Source: Alentia gelatinosa (lineage: Eukaryota > Annelida > Polychaeta > Phyllodocida > Polynoidae). From it: a DNA stretch of 64,000 bases. The number at the start of each line of letters is the position of its first letter. Within the stretch, counting starts at the first letter, position 1. Position numbers and translations under genes: made by a program. The stretch spans positions 89,371,801 to 89,435,800 of the forward strand of contig OX465582.1 of the NCBI GenBank assembly GCA_950022655.1, in the 5' to 3' direction. Shown in pieces: positions 10,656 to 20,352 of this stretch. The notes under the pieces were generated by a model. That model ran no database searches, was not told the DNA's origin, and saw nothing but the letters and a program-made list of their open reading frames with translations.

Positions 10656-11184
10656 GCGCCACCTGGTGATTTTTTAATATTTTCGATTATCAGTCAACAT
10701 TGGTTCTTTCTGATTCACTCTAGTACTAAATGAGTAAATTTAATATTTTGTTCAAATTTCTTTCAGTGGGGGAGTGCGTAAAGACGCTTCCTCCAATATG
10801 AAAAAAAAATAAGCCACGTCTCTATTGAATTTAATGTTTTGTCAAGTTTATCAAATTGCAATAGGTGAAATAGGCCAATTTACATTTACTTGATTTACAT
10901 AGGAAATGTACTGAAAAGTATGGATTTCTCAAATTCTTTAAAAAATAACGACGGTAACCCATGGTTTTTAAAACTTTATTGCATAATACTATACATCTGC
11001 TATATTCTGTAAAAGTTTCAGGAAAATGACATGGGTTATACTATGTAAAAAGTAACTTCTTGGAATTTCTATATATTCCAATATAAAATTATCATAATAT
11101 TGATCTCTAAATCAAAAAGTAGCACGGCGACCCGAGATCTTTTAATCACATATGTGTTATACAACACCTAGAGATCATTATATT
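10656..11184. mobile_element. Truncated copy of the TTAA/AGGCATAT MITE
   Basis: GTGATTTTTTAATATTTTCGATTATCA, AATGAGTAAATTTAATATTTTG, GGAAATGTACTGAAAAGTA and TATTGATCTCTAAATCAAAAA follow the order of 4066-4450. Both inverted ends are missing; the right side runs directly into the 73-bp array. Confidence 0.6.
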
Positions 11185-11189
11185 TAAAT

Positions 11190-11635
11190 TTATATCTGTA
11201 TGCTCTGGGTATGGTGATACACACTCCCTATGTGTTTTCTATGGACACTTTGTATTAGGTGGATATATCTGTATGCTCTGGGTATGGTGATACACACTCC
11301 CTATGTGTTTTCTATGGACATATTGTATTAGGTGGATATATCTGTATGCTCCGGGTATCGCGATACACACTCTCTATGTGTTTTCTATGGACACTTTGTA
11401 TTTCGTGGATATATCTGTATGCTCCGGGTATCGCGATACACGCTCCCTATGTGTTTTCTATAGACACTTTGGATTAGGTGGATATATCTGTATGCTCCGG
11501 GTATGGTGATACACGCTCCCTATGTATTTTCTATGGACACTTTGTACTATGTGGATACATCTCTATGCTCCGGGTATGGTGATACACGCTTCCTATGTGT
11601 TTTCTATGGACACTTTGTATTAGGTGGATAATAAC
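11190..11635. repeat. 73-bp tandem array, ~6 copies
   Basis: The unit start GGATATATCTGTATGCTC recurs at 11261, 11334, 11407, 11480, 11553 and 11626, an exact 73-bp step. Each unit contains GATACACACTCCCTATGTGT, a short inverted repeat. The same unit forms arrays at 27304-28040 and 31555-31880 and a single inverted copy at 51475-51550. As 73 is 1 modulo 3, long frames pass through the array in all phases; they are not genes. Confidence 0.9.
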
Positions 11636-11991
11636 ATCCGGAGATTTTCGACACCTTGTCCGTATCGCAACACGAAGACCCAATTTACATAATAGCTTTC
11701 ATATCATAAATCGCGGATATTAATGCTCTGAAACGTTTTGGTGTTAATTGTATTAGCTTCATTTCACAACCTTTTTGGGATTGACAAGATTAGAGTAAGC
11801 TTATCTCTGACAATTATCTGACCGCATTTACAGATATTAAGTAGCGTGATACTAACTGGTGATATACTCGATACAGTTCCTATCGTAATTATGTAGAACG
11901 GCCCGACCATGCTGTGAAATAGGTATAAAGTGAGATGGGGATGCAGAAGGGAACCTCATACGGTGTTTAGCTTATTCCCATCTGTGTCCTT
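11636..11991. other. Unassigned spacer with partial H2-type repeat
   Basis: Positions 11885-11935 (ATTATGTAGAACGGCCCGACCATGCTGTGAAATAGG) resemble the left arm of the foldback at 527-650. No gene is seen. Confidence 0.35.
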
Positions 11992-12062
11992 TATCGTTGT
12001 TGTTGTTGTTGTTATTATTATTATCATCATTATTATTACCATTATTATTATTGCTATCATCA

Positions 12063-12150
<88 letters not shown>

Positions 12151-12252
12151 CGCTATCATCATTATCATGATTATTATTATTATTATCATTATTATTGTTT
12201 TTATCATTATTACCATGACTATTATTATTGTTGTTATTGATATTGTCATTGG

Positions 12253-12297
<45 letters not shown>

Positions 12298-12312
12298 CAT
12301 TATCTCTATAAT
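11992..12312. repeat. (TTA/ATT)n microsatellite, ~320 bp
   Basis: The run is GTT at first and then ATT/ATC triplets, interrupted by ATG and ACC. It generates long poly-isoleucine frames on both strands that are not genes. Confidence 0.95.
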
Positions 12313-12760
12313 CATCTTTATTACGGTCTGTATTTGGTACAAATGTCTGGGTTCAACATTGCCCTTCTTCCACTGGGTCCCTTTGTGTCTTGACAATAAC
12401 CACAATGTGTAGGCAGCTGAGACAATTTGTAAAGCCTAGAGGCCTAGACTAGTTAGGTGTAGACCTTAAAAGTTATGGAGTAAGAACTCAATCACAGATG
12501 TACTAGGTACTACCATTAGTCAAGAACTTAAATGATTTTAATGACAGATTCTTCAGCTTCTGTACAGACAGCAGGTGGCATCTTGCTGCAGGCTGAGCTT
12601 GATTGACACACAATCCAGGAGGGCCACTCATGTAACATCAACCTTTTCTTCATAGACTTAACATTGGGAACTCATATCCAACGCCCATGAGATATTAAGA
12701 AAAATATCCAATGAGTATTATGTCACAAATGCTAGTCAATGTGAAGGGTGACATAAATTC
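12313..12760. other. Repeat-derived spacer
   Basis: Positions 12430-12530 belong to the dispersed repeat also seen near 4884 and 35815. ACAGCAGGTGGCATCTTGCTGCAGG (12569-12593) recurs inverted at 18068-18092. CATAGACTTAACATTGGG (12653-12670) is the recurrent outer box of the foldbacks. No gene is seen. Confidence 0.4.
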
Positions 12761-12772
12761 AGAAACCCATTC

Positions 12773-12893
12773 AAGTTTAGGGTCAGAGCTCGATCACATC
12801 TCGTTTGAATCGCTACGTAATTCACGTGGCTCGTCTTGTGAATTACTACACCATTCAAACTCGATGGGATACGAGCTCTGACCCTAAACTTTC
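12773..12893. repeat. Foldback hairpin, family F
   Basis: Left arm 12773-12825 (AAGTTTAGGGTCAGAGCTCG ...) pairs with 12838-12893 (... CGAGCTCTGACCCTAAACTT). The tip contains GTGGCTCGTCTTGTG, a variant of the shared apex. Preceding words AATGTGAAGGGTGACATAAATTCAGAAACC recur in all family F copies (23700, 38850, 39525). Confidence 0.8.
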
Positions 12894-12909
12894 ATAGGTT
12901 TCTTCTATA

Positions 12910-13255
12910 CAGGGTTCGCACAGAACCTGGAAAACCTGGAAAAGTCTGGAATTCTGACAGAGAGCCTGGAAAAACCTGGAAGAGCCTGGAAAATCTAGTT
13001 TTGCACAAAAACAATTTTTTCAGTCTATGAATTTCTGAACATTACTAGCTTTCCTTAACTACGGTACTTGACTGCCTATGAAATTTCAGTGACTTGGATC
13101 GAATAGTTCCAAAAATCCCTTTTGCTAATAATATAGCATGGTTTTGATTATTTGTGTTCATATTTCATTCACTAGCAAGATGGTATTGAGTCACATTGTT
13201 ATGTGCCTGGAAAAGAAATATTAAAGTTTATGGGCCTCTCTATGTACGAACCCTG
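12910..13255. mobile_element. hAT-like MITE (copy 2) with visible target duplication
   Basis: The ends CAGGGTTCGCACAGA and TCTATGTACGAACCCTG are inverted repeats. The element is directly flanked by TCTATA on both sides (12904-12909 and 13256-13261). It splits a family F foldback whose uninterrupted version reads TTTCCTCTATAATAT elsewhere (39828-39842). This gives a clean insertion history: foldback first, MITE second. The interior has been shortened relative to 7498-8024. Confidence 0.7.
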
Positions 13256-13261
13256 TCTATA

Positions 13262-13747
13262 ATATCAGTACAATATACCATCCTTCCATACCAGAGTAGC
13301 TCCCCTTGGTTCCTAGTGCGCCTTGTAGCTCAACCTCCGTGATATTCATTATATAGTCAAGTGAGGCAGGAACTCAATCCCCTTGGCTCCTGAGGTCTTA
13401 TGTGGGGGAGGCTTAGTATCTTGTTTGGATTTGGAAACATGGAGCAATCAGTAGAACTAATTAAAAGGCTAAATCTCTATTGATCCCTGTAAATTGGGTG
13501 GTATATCAGAGTTGATAGAGGGGTTTAGAGATCTGACGATTTGTGCTACTCAGTGGTGTGTGCTACTCATTTAATGGTTCTTTGGTTCAAGATATGTGTA
13601 GAAAGTAACGGATTTATAACTATAAATATAATTTTGTTATCCAATTTCATTATTAAACCTAGACTGGCTTCAGTCCCTGTGTGAGTGTGTGCTCCCGCCT
13701 CCACCTCCCTGTCTGCCGCCACCACACACAGCCCCTACCCCACCCCT
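13262..13747. other. Unassigned spacer
   Basis: Past the end of the foldback I recognise nothing. The stretch is AT-rich with a short C-rich patch at 13690-13745. No gene is supported. Confidence 0.3.
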
Positions 13748-13933
13748 AAAGCGCCAGATCCACTAGGCGACCAAGCGAATGCATCTGCGATCCATACGAC
13801 TGTCCGAATCCCATGCGATGATATTCAAGATATTGAATATTGTCGCAAGGCATTCGCATGTCCATGCAAACGTCTGCGAACGTCTGCGAACCCAAATTCG
13901 CATGGAAAATCGCCTTAGTGGATCTGGGATTTT
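13748..13933. mobile_element. MITE family E (second locus, copy 1)
   Basis: Starts AAGCGCCAGATCCACTAGG and ends CCTTAGTGGATCTGGGATTT. Its interior (GCGAATGCATCTGCGATCC, a palindromic ATTCAAGATATTGAAT centre, repeated CGTCTGCGAA) matches 8956-9140. Confidence 0.75.
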
Positions 13934-13985
13934 ACACTCCACTTGGTCTGACTGACTTGATTCCCGAGCCAGTGAGAGGAACCTC

Positions 13986-14180
13986 AAGCGCCAAATCCAC
14001 TAAGGCGACTGTGCGAATGCGTCTGCGATCCGTGCGACTGTGCGAATCCCATGCGATAATATTCAATATATTAGATATTGTCGCAAGGCATTCACATGTC
14101 CATGCGAACATCTGCGAACGTCTGCGAATGTCTGCGAACCCAAATTCGCATGTAAAATCGCCTTAGTGGATTTGGCACTT
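13986..14180. mobile_element. MITE family E (second locus, copy 2)
   Basis: Starts AAGCGCCAAATCCACTAAGG and ends CCTTAGTGGATTTGGCACTT. It lies 52 bp from the previous copy in the same orientation. It carries an extra CGTCTGCGAATG repeat, showing unit-number change inside the MITE. Confidence 0.75.
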
Positions 14181-14293
14181 CACACATTGTAATTTATTTA
14201 AATCATTCATTTTATGTTCATAATCAAAGACTTGAGCAGGTCTATACTAAATCTATAGAGCCTACAGACCACTACTGTGTAGGATGAGGCAAG

Positions 14294-14317
14294 CCATATT
14301 CTCCGCAGAGAATATGG
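14294..14317. repeat. Short palindrome CCATATTCTCCGCAGAGAATATGG
   Basis: Arms CCATATTCTC and GAGAATATGG surround CGCA. It resembles the GCCGTATTCTCC arm word of the foldbacks at 26951 and 27214 and may be a collapsed form. It lies in a stretch with foldback-type phrases (CATAGACATACTTGG, TGTATGCCACAG at 14391-14425). Confidence 0.5.
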
Positions 14318-14674
14318 GTGAAAAGTTCCCAAGTCCCCCAAGTAGTACATGAGAAGATCAGCTGCTATTCCTACCCCTCTCATAAATCTCCATAGACATA
14401 CTTGGTGTGATTGTATGCCACAGTTATGTCATAAAATATTTACATATGAAGTTGAAGTTGACATACGAAGTTGAAAACATGTGGCAGGGTAGGATAATAT
14501 CATATAATTATTTACATGGTTTTTATCGTCTTACACTACAGATATCACTCAGAACCACTTCATGATATCAATTGTAGAAGACAATTCAGGCCATATAAAC
14601 AATCTCATGAAATTTCGTGATGTTTCATGGTAATGCCTGCGACGAACAGTATGTGTCGTAAAACTTGATTGTGA

Positions 14675-14905
14675 ACAATTTTTAAAATTTCAAACTTCCC
14701 AATTGTCAGAGTAAACAACATTCAGATATAAAGACCGTTGTAATTCAAACCTCCCCTCCAATCCACTACAGTTTTCATTGATTCAATCCCCGAGTTCCGT
14801 ACATTATCGGGCCGCTATTTCCCAGCAGGTAACACCTGAATATCCTCCCCATGTTAACGCCAAAGTATTTTTCGTAAGAAATAAAAGAAGAGGCGGGAAA
14901 ATAGT
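14675..14905. repeat. Direct repeat, first copy
   Basis: TTTTTAAAATTTCAAACTTCCC, AATTGTCAGAGTAAA, AAAGACCGTTGTAATTC, GAGTTCCGTACATTATCGGG and CCTCCCCATGTTAACGC match 15103-15298, then GTAAGAAATAAAAGAAGAGG matches 15545-15565. The first copy is a continuous unit; the second contains 15297-15530 in addition. Either the second gained a 234-bp insert or the first lost it. Confidence 0.75.
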
Positions 14906-15102
14906 TAATATTACAAGGTTCCATTTTTCTTCAATTGAGCGAAGTTAGACCATGTCTTATCTCCAGTCATTGGACTTTTTTTTTTATTAAATAGTTTATA
15001 TTATGCCTTCAACCAATCGATTCGCTTCCTGAATATTAACTTTCTTTTATTATTATTTCTTTTATTATTACTGGGTCAGTTTGCAAAAAAACGTAATTGT
15101 GG

Positions 15103-15578
15103 AATTTATTTTTAAAATTTCAGACTTCCCAATTGTCAGAGTAAATAACATTTAGATATAACATAAAGACCGTTGTAATTCTAAACTCTCCCCTAATCCG
15201 TTACGGTTTTCATTGATTCAATCTCCGAGTTCCGTCCATTACCGGGCCGCTATTTCCCAGCAACTAACACCCGAATATCCTCCCCATGTTAACGCTCCCA
15301 TTCAATTTGTGGCACGAACTTGCAATAAGTGGCCCTATAGCTCCCCCACCCCCTCCCCCTGGATGGCCTCGAGTGCTGATTGGCTTCCGAGTATCACGTG
15401 ACGGAACTCGGTTGCCATTGGCTGTTTGCAGGGTCACGTGACACTCGGAACGCCCGGAGCATGTCGCTAGTCCCTATGCCGCTGGTTGTCAGCGTTCACG
15501 TCACCATGGTTACACGAAAATGTCGGCTGCTCCAAAGTTTTTTTGTAAGAAATGAAAAAAAGCGGGAAAATAGTTTAT
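15103..15578. repeat. Direct repeat, second copy, enclosing a GC-rich block
   Basis: This is the same order of words as 14675-14905, but the CATGTTAACGC and CAAAGTTTTTTTGTAAGAAAT blocks are separated by the GC-rich block 15297-15530. The two copies are ~90% alike by eye, so the duplication is fairly recent. Confidence 0.7.
15297..15530. promoter_or_regulatory. Candidate promoter: two TCACGTGA boxes, CCAAT boxes and an X-box-like site
   Basis: In a locally GC-rich block there are inverted CCAAT boxes (ATTGG at 15379-15383 and 15417-15421), two perfect TCACGTGA E-boxes (15394-15401 and 15434-15441; the USF/MiT-TFE type) and GTCACCATGGTTAC (15500-15513), one mismatch from the RFX X-box. Clustered CCAAT and CACGTG sites are typical of housekeeping promoters. 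No first exon is identifiable downstream on either strand, so it may be an isolated, duplicated or orphan promoter. Confidence 0.35.
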
Positions 15579-16580
15579 AGTACCTCTGCAGTTGAAGAAT
15601 ATATATATCTCAGAAAAGAAGCCTGGGAAATTCAAGGATTGGAATAGCCTGTTGAAACAGATTCAATCTAAATGGGTCGCCGCCCCCCCCCCCTTTTTTA
15701 CAGGTGTTTACGCTTCCCTTCTTACCCCTTCTCTCCCCCCCATGTCTGTTTTAAAAGGTTGAGAACGGGCTTTCATCCCCTTATTGTCTCCCATATGTCT
15801 TGTCCCCCTCTTTGGAGGGACACCTTATCAGATCTGATGGGGTAGTGTGGGGACAACAATCCAGATTATTTTGATTGCTTGTCCATGGTGTCCATGGTGT
15901 GTATGTGAGGTGTATAGACTGGAGTCAACGGTATGTGTAGACTCCTGTGGGTGTCAGGTAGGTGTCTGTGGGGGTGTCTGTGTGGTTATAACAGTGACTC
16001 TATGCCCTGGTATCACTATTCCCTGTATAAAGGTATTATACACTACATAGGCAAACCATCAACATACTTTAAAGCCTCGCCCTTGATACTGGACAGGATA
16101 GCTTTTTGCGAAATAGTGACACATATGACATGAGTTGACTTCAACGAGTATTTGCCAAGTCTCATTTTCATGTCTGGATATTTCCCTCTAAGCTTCCCAA
16201 ATAGAAAAGAATAGCATCTACATGCAGAATTTTGATTGATAAGATACTAAAAATGCCTTTTAAATGAGAATATATGTAGGATATCATTTGAATGATGGCT
16301 GAAGTTTCTACTGACAGACCATTCTGAATCAATGAATCGTCCGAATGGGAAAAAATAGTCGGCGAATGGAAAACCAGCGAGAAAAGCTGAACCATGAGTT
16401 AGTCCCTATATACCCTCAGGGTCCCCTGGGACGTTAAATAAACAAACTAACAAAGTCTCTTAGGCTTAGAAGTAAAATATCTGAACAACAAGATATGTAT
16501 TGTAATGTAGGTAGACGGGGCTTAGCGAACAGTCAAACTCTCCCTACAGCCACCGTTTTGCCCAAAGAATTATTTCCAAC
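15579..16580. other. Gene-free stretch
   Basis: Contains poly-C (15682-15692), short GT-rich runs near 15890-15990 (shared with 34520-34640, where GTATGTG, GGTGTCTGTG and TGTGTGGTTATA recur) and an A/T-rich remainder. GTCCCTATATACCCTCAGGGTCCCCTGGGACGTTAAATAAAC at 16402-16443 looks like the 3' end of a SINE. No gene is supported. Confidence 0.35.
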
Positions 16581-16589
16581 CACGGCACC

Positions 16590-17115
16590 CACCATAGTAC
16601 CTACGGAACGAAAAAATTATACAAAACAAGATATGTGTAGGTCTGCGATTTCTACCTAAAATTCATATCATAGATTGGAAAAACTGAAGTAAGTCTAATA
16701 GAACATATTGGACGTCAAACTACACAAATAAACTCGCGTCAGTCGCTCTTCTGCTTCAGCCCCAGCAGTGGTAGATGTACTGCTATATCAAAGGCCTATC
16801 CTTCTCATACCATGTCTATGTGGTGTGGGAACTAAAAGAACCCTCACCTCGGTAAATGTGAAGGTGTGAGATTTCTATCTAAATTCATCATATATAGATT
16901 CGATCAAACCCAAAGTAAGTCTAAAAGAACATATTGGACGTAGAACTAAACATACAAGCAAACAATCGTTCTCATACCATGTCTATGTGGTCTGGGAACT
17001 TAAAGAACTCTCCCATCGGGAAATGTGTAGGGCTGAGATTTCTACCTAGATTCGAAAAACTGAAGTAAGTCTAAAAGAACATATTGGACGTCAAGTTTCA
17101 CAAATAAGTTCGAGT
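16590..17115 (+). mobile_element. Three SINE tails in tandem or nested order
   Basis: The 3' region of the tRNA-derived SINE (complete at 21599-21890) occurs three times: about 16610-16725, 16755-16960 and 16970-17100. Shared words are CATACCATGTCTATGTGG, GTGTGAGATTTCTA, AAGTAAGTCTAAAAGAACA and ATATTGGACGT. None of the three has the tRNA-like head, so these are 5'-truncated copies or one copy internally duplicated. Confidence 0.65.
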
Positions 17116-17266
17116 CATCAGTATGTAGAGGTCAGGTATAGAGGTACGTGCGGGGTTTACCACCTGCCAAATGCGCATCTCACAAGGCTCACTCTCTGCA
17201 TACCGTGTTTACATGCAGGTAGCCTTCCCTCTAGTCGAGAAGCTAATGCTGTGAGGTGAATTTCCT

Positions 17267-17330
17267 TAAGGCCACTCAAAAAAAAAACTTGTTTCTCATC
17301 ACCAAGCTATGAAAAGTATGATGAGGGCGC

Positions 17331-17363
<33 letters not shown>

Positions 17364-17670
17364 GATCAAAGATGGCTTAAAAGTGTCATTAAATGGGCTT
17401 TAGACATACAGTAAAACCCTGCGTAAGCGGTCACCCTCCGTTCCGGGCGAAAGTGTCCGCTTATGCGGGGTGTTTGCGTATGCAGGATTTTCAGATTTAT
17501 ACTGTTTATACATTGGAAGCATCCCTGGCATCAGGAGCTTTAATTTGATACTAAATACACATACTTTTCATAATTTCTATCTATTTTAACCAAAGAAAAA
17601 AAAATCTTCTAAAATCGTTTTTTCAGGTGCGCGCGGTGATGAGAAACAAGTTGTTTTTTTAGTAGCCTTA
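17267..17670. mobile_element. MITE with AAGGCCACT...ACTTGTTTCTCATCACC ends (copy 1)
   Basis: The left end AAGGCCACTCAAAAAAAAAA plus CTTGTTTCTCATCACC and the right end GGTGATGAGAAACAAGTTG plus TTTTTTTAGTAGCCTTA are inverted repeats. A poly-T (17331-17359) and a patch 17409-17480 (CAGTAAAACCCTGCGTAAGC ... GCTTATGCGGGGTG) similar to pogo-like ends lie inside. Copies or fragments are at 24518-24727 and 41580-41905. Confidence 0.7.
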
Positions 17671-18301
17671 GTGTTACATTTTTAATTCTACATATGGTAC
17701 CATGCTCTTAAAATGTATATTATAGCTTGATGTGAGTTATCTCCAGGTCCCTGTGTCGTTCCAGATTCTGATTATTTTCTGTGAAATAGATTGACTTGTT
17801 CTACGTTGTCGATTAAAAAAACAATTTTAGACGGTTACATATGAACTTACTCACAGAAATGGCTGTTTTCGCTACGAATGGTAGTGAATGACAAGTTTAG
17901 CTTCATAATCAATCGCTATAGTTCCAGGTGTGCCCAAATGGGACCAGAGTGTGCTAACATAACATATTGAGTGTCTGTGACCTGAGCAACAGACACGAAT
18001 GAGATTGATCATCCCTCATTGGCTGTTGGTTCAACAGCCAATCACAGCACAGAGCTTGCAAACTCAACCTGCAGCAAGATGCCACCTGTTGTCTTTAAAA
18101 ATGAAAAAACTCCATAGGCTTAACATTAGCGGACTGTATTTTGGTCTACGGTGCAGGAAAATGAAATTTATCGCTCTAGTGGGATACAGTTATCAAATGA
18201 CGTCATTTGAAAAGCGACCAATGATTATCACTGATTATCGGTGAGTTTTATGTTATTTCTTGATTTGTTGAAGTAATTTAGAGGGGGTAGGATAAATTCT
18301 A
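17671..18301. repeat. 5' half of foldback element H3, with outer box and CRE
   Basis: CCATAGGCTTAACATTA (18113-18129) is the outer box; ATCGCTCTAGTGGGATACA and AAATGACGTCATTT (18197-18210) follow; GGGTAGGATAAA (18286-18297) precedes the hairpin. This order is the reverse of 2795-2905, so the same element lies in opposite orientation there. No gene is seen before 18113. Confidence 0.55.
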
Positions 18302-18441
18302 AACCAAACTCGAGTTAGTCTTGTTGTTTATCGCACTCCGGCAAAGTCTGCTCCCCACTGCACTCGGCCTCGCCACGAGCAGTGATACATGACATTGCCG
18401 TCGTGCGATAAGCAACAATACGACTAACTCTCGTTTGGTTT
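18302..18441. repeat. Foldback hairpin H3
   Basis: Left arm 18302-18341 (AACCAAACTCGAGTTAGTC..., ...TTTATCGCACTCCGG) pairs with 18397-18441 (CCGTCGTGCGATAAGC... ...GAGTTTGG-type). The apex is CACTCGGCCTCGCCACGAG (18361-18379). It is a ~40-bp stem with few mismatches. Confidence 0.85.
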
Positions 18442-18578
18442 CTCCTAAGAATATCTATGTTCCTCCATCTGTCATTGAAATCAGTTCCTTGACTCATAGT
18501 AGTACAATGTACCTCCTTATTCAGTTCGTACTCCTTTACTCATAAGGTCTACCCTTCCCTACGCTGGGCGCTAGACTC

Positions 18579-19150
18579 TATAGGGCACATAGCTATTGTG
18601 TTATGGAAGTGGCCATCTTACCCCCGACGCCATCCAAAACACCAGGTTGCAGTGTGATTCGAAAAACGGTTACCCTGCGAAAAATGATAATTATCGCCCA
18701 CTAGTAGCTTGTGTGCATGCGCGAACATGTGCAGTGTTGAAGTCCACGATTGGACAGTGAACAATTTACTGAAATTAAGCATATCACGACATATCACGAC
18801 ATGTAATTTTCATGTCTAAATACTATTGTTTTCATTTATTTACATCAAAGTTACATCAAAATAGTAGTACGTCCAAAAGTCTGTGATATCTGAACGGAAG
18901 AACGTGTCCAGACGCATGCGCGTATAGAGTGGGCGATAATTACCATTTTTCGCAGGGTGACCATTTTTCGCATCACAGCAGGACAAATTACCATGAATTT
19001 TATCAGAAATATATTTGGGGCTCGTCATGGAGCAATTTTAGCCTCGTCTCAATATTAAAGATATATTATAAACAACTTATAACAATGATTGCCCCCGACT
19101 ACAATTTCCTGGCGGATGATAGAAAAATAGCAACCACTCTGTACCCGACA
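18579..19150. mobile_element. Inverted-repeat element L (570 bp) with TATAGGGCACA-type ends
   Basis: Starts TATAGGGCACATAGCTATTGTG and ends AATAGCAACCACTCTGTACCCG. Inside is a second inverted pair: 18655-18725 (CGAAAAACGGTTACCCTGCG ... GATAATTATCGCCCACTA ... GCATGCGCG) against 18905-18975. A shorter relative sits at 58130-58391 in a carbonic anhydrase intron, ending CACTCTGTGCCCTATA. Confidence 0.6.
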
Positions 19151-19413
19151 CAGCGTTGACGGACATCTAAAAGGTCACTTTGCCCCTTATTCAGCACCAA
19201 ACCCACTACCCGTAAAAGGAAATTAAACCTAGTGAATTGATTAGTGTGGAAGCACGCCCACAATGGACCTCAGTAAATAAATATGTATGAGTGGTGGGTG
19301 ACTGATGAGAAGAGGGCGTGAGGGGACATGTGTCTGTCCCCCCCACGGCGGGGACACCCCCACCGCCCGCTTATCAAGGATTTTCTTAATTTCCGTGTTG
19401 GTGTTTTCAAGAA

Positions 19414-19443
19414 CCCCCCCCCCCCCCCACACACACACACACA

Positions 19444-19495
<52 letters not shown>

Positions 19496-19534
19496 CACAC
19501 ACACCTACACACACACACACACACACACACACCG
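19414..19534. repeat. C-tract followed by (CA)n/(CACG)n microsatellite
   Basis: Poly-C (19414-19428), then CA repeats, GCAC tetranucleotides and CA again. The cysteine/valine/alanine- and histidine/threonine-rich frames across it are artefacts. Confidence 0.95.
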
Positions 19535-19669
19535 ACAACCGTGAGCAACGCTCTTTTTATCGATCGCAAATCTCATGAGTATTCGACATGTGACTATCCC
19601 TCGATGTTAATCTTACATGTGTTCAATGCTGATAATCTTAGTATCATGGAACATTATTGTCAAGCATTA

Positions 19670-19745
19670 TAAGATTACAACCCCGAATAGTTTACCGAGC
19701 CGCCTCTCCACAAACCCATCGTTTGTTGTATTCATTATCCATCTT
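19670..19745. repeat. Single arm of foldback family H9
   Basis: AGTTTACCGAGCCGCCTCTCCACAAACCCATCGTTTGTTG plus TATTCATTATCCAT matches the right arm and flank of the complete hairpin at 49893-50040. The left arm and apex are absent, so this is a half element. Confidence 0.6.
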
Positions 19746-20010
19746 CTCACATAAAGTAAACCCGGGAATTGCCATATTAAAGGGTACATATCAATGGGGA
19801 GTATCTTTTGTCCAGAGCACTATTTTCATGTATACAGTCGTCTTGAGGCCGCATACAATGTATTTGAGGCAAAATACCATGGTTATAGTATCTGAGAGTT
19901 TTTTTAGCAATGGGTCGTGGTTTACTGCATACATTTTCAATGGGGACTTTGTGTGATGGATAACTAAGAGTCAGTTCGCACCTCACTCTGGTTTCAAAGT
20001 AGACCTAATG

Positions 20011-20352
20011 CACGATTCCCACTAGGCGATTTTGGGGCATGTGCGGGGCTTCAGTCGGTGACTATGAGCACAAATCTCTAGGAATCTCCCATGTCGGTAA
20101 GTGGGAATGCAAAAATGCAAAAAGAAATCGTTGGCGACTCTTGCCCGCCCTCAGTGGTGCATCCACGAGTCACTGACTTAAGTCCATCCCAAAAAGGCAA
20201 TGGTCTCTTGAGATTGAATTTCAAACATGTTTGAAATTTTCATGCCGCTAGTCACTGGCTTTGCCTTCTCACCTGCTGTATGACTGGCGTTTCCTGGCAA
20301 CTATGCAGGGCACCAGTCTCTAGGGCAAAGATCTCCTAGTGGGAATCGGCCT
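20011..20352. mobile_element. MITE family C, ~340 bp, with central AAACATGTTT palindrome
   Basis: The ends CGATTCCCACTAGGCGATTT and AGATCTCCTAGTGGGAATCG are inverted repeats. The centre is AAATTTCAAACATGTTTGAAATTTT-like (20217-20240 region), a perfect palindrome. The cluster at 28317-29472 is made of the same family. Confidence 0.75.

Noticed and set aside
11930..12412. Long open frames (150-160 codons) on both strands
   Set aside because: They are poly-isoleucine translations of the TTA/ATT microsatellite.
19241..19672. Cys/Val/Ala and His/Thr/Ala-rich frames
   Set aside because: They are translations of the CA/CACG microsatellite.
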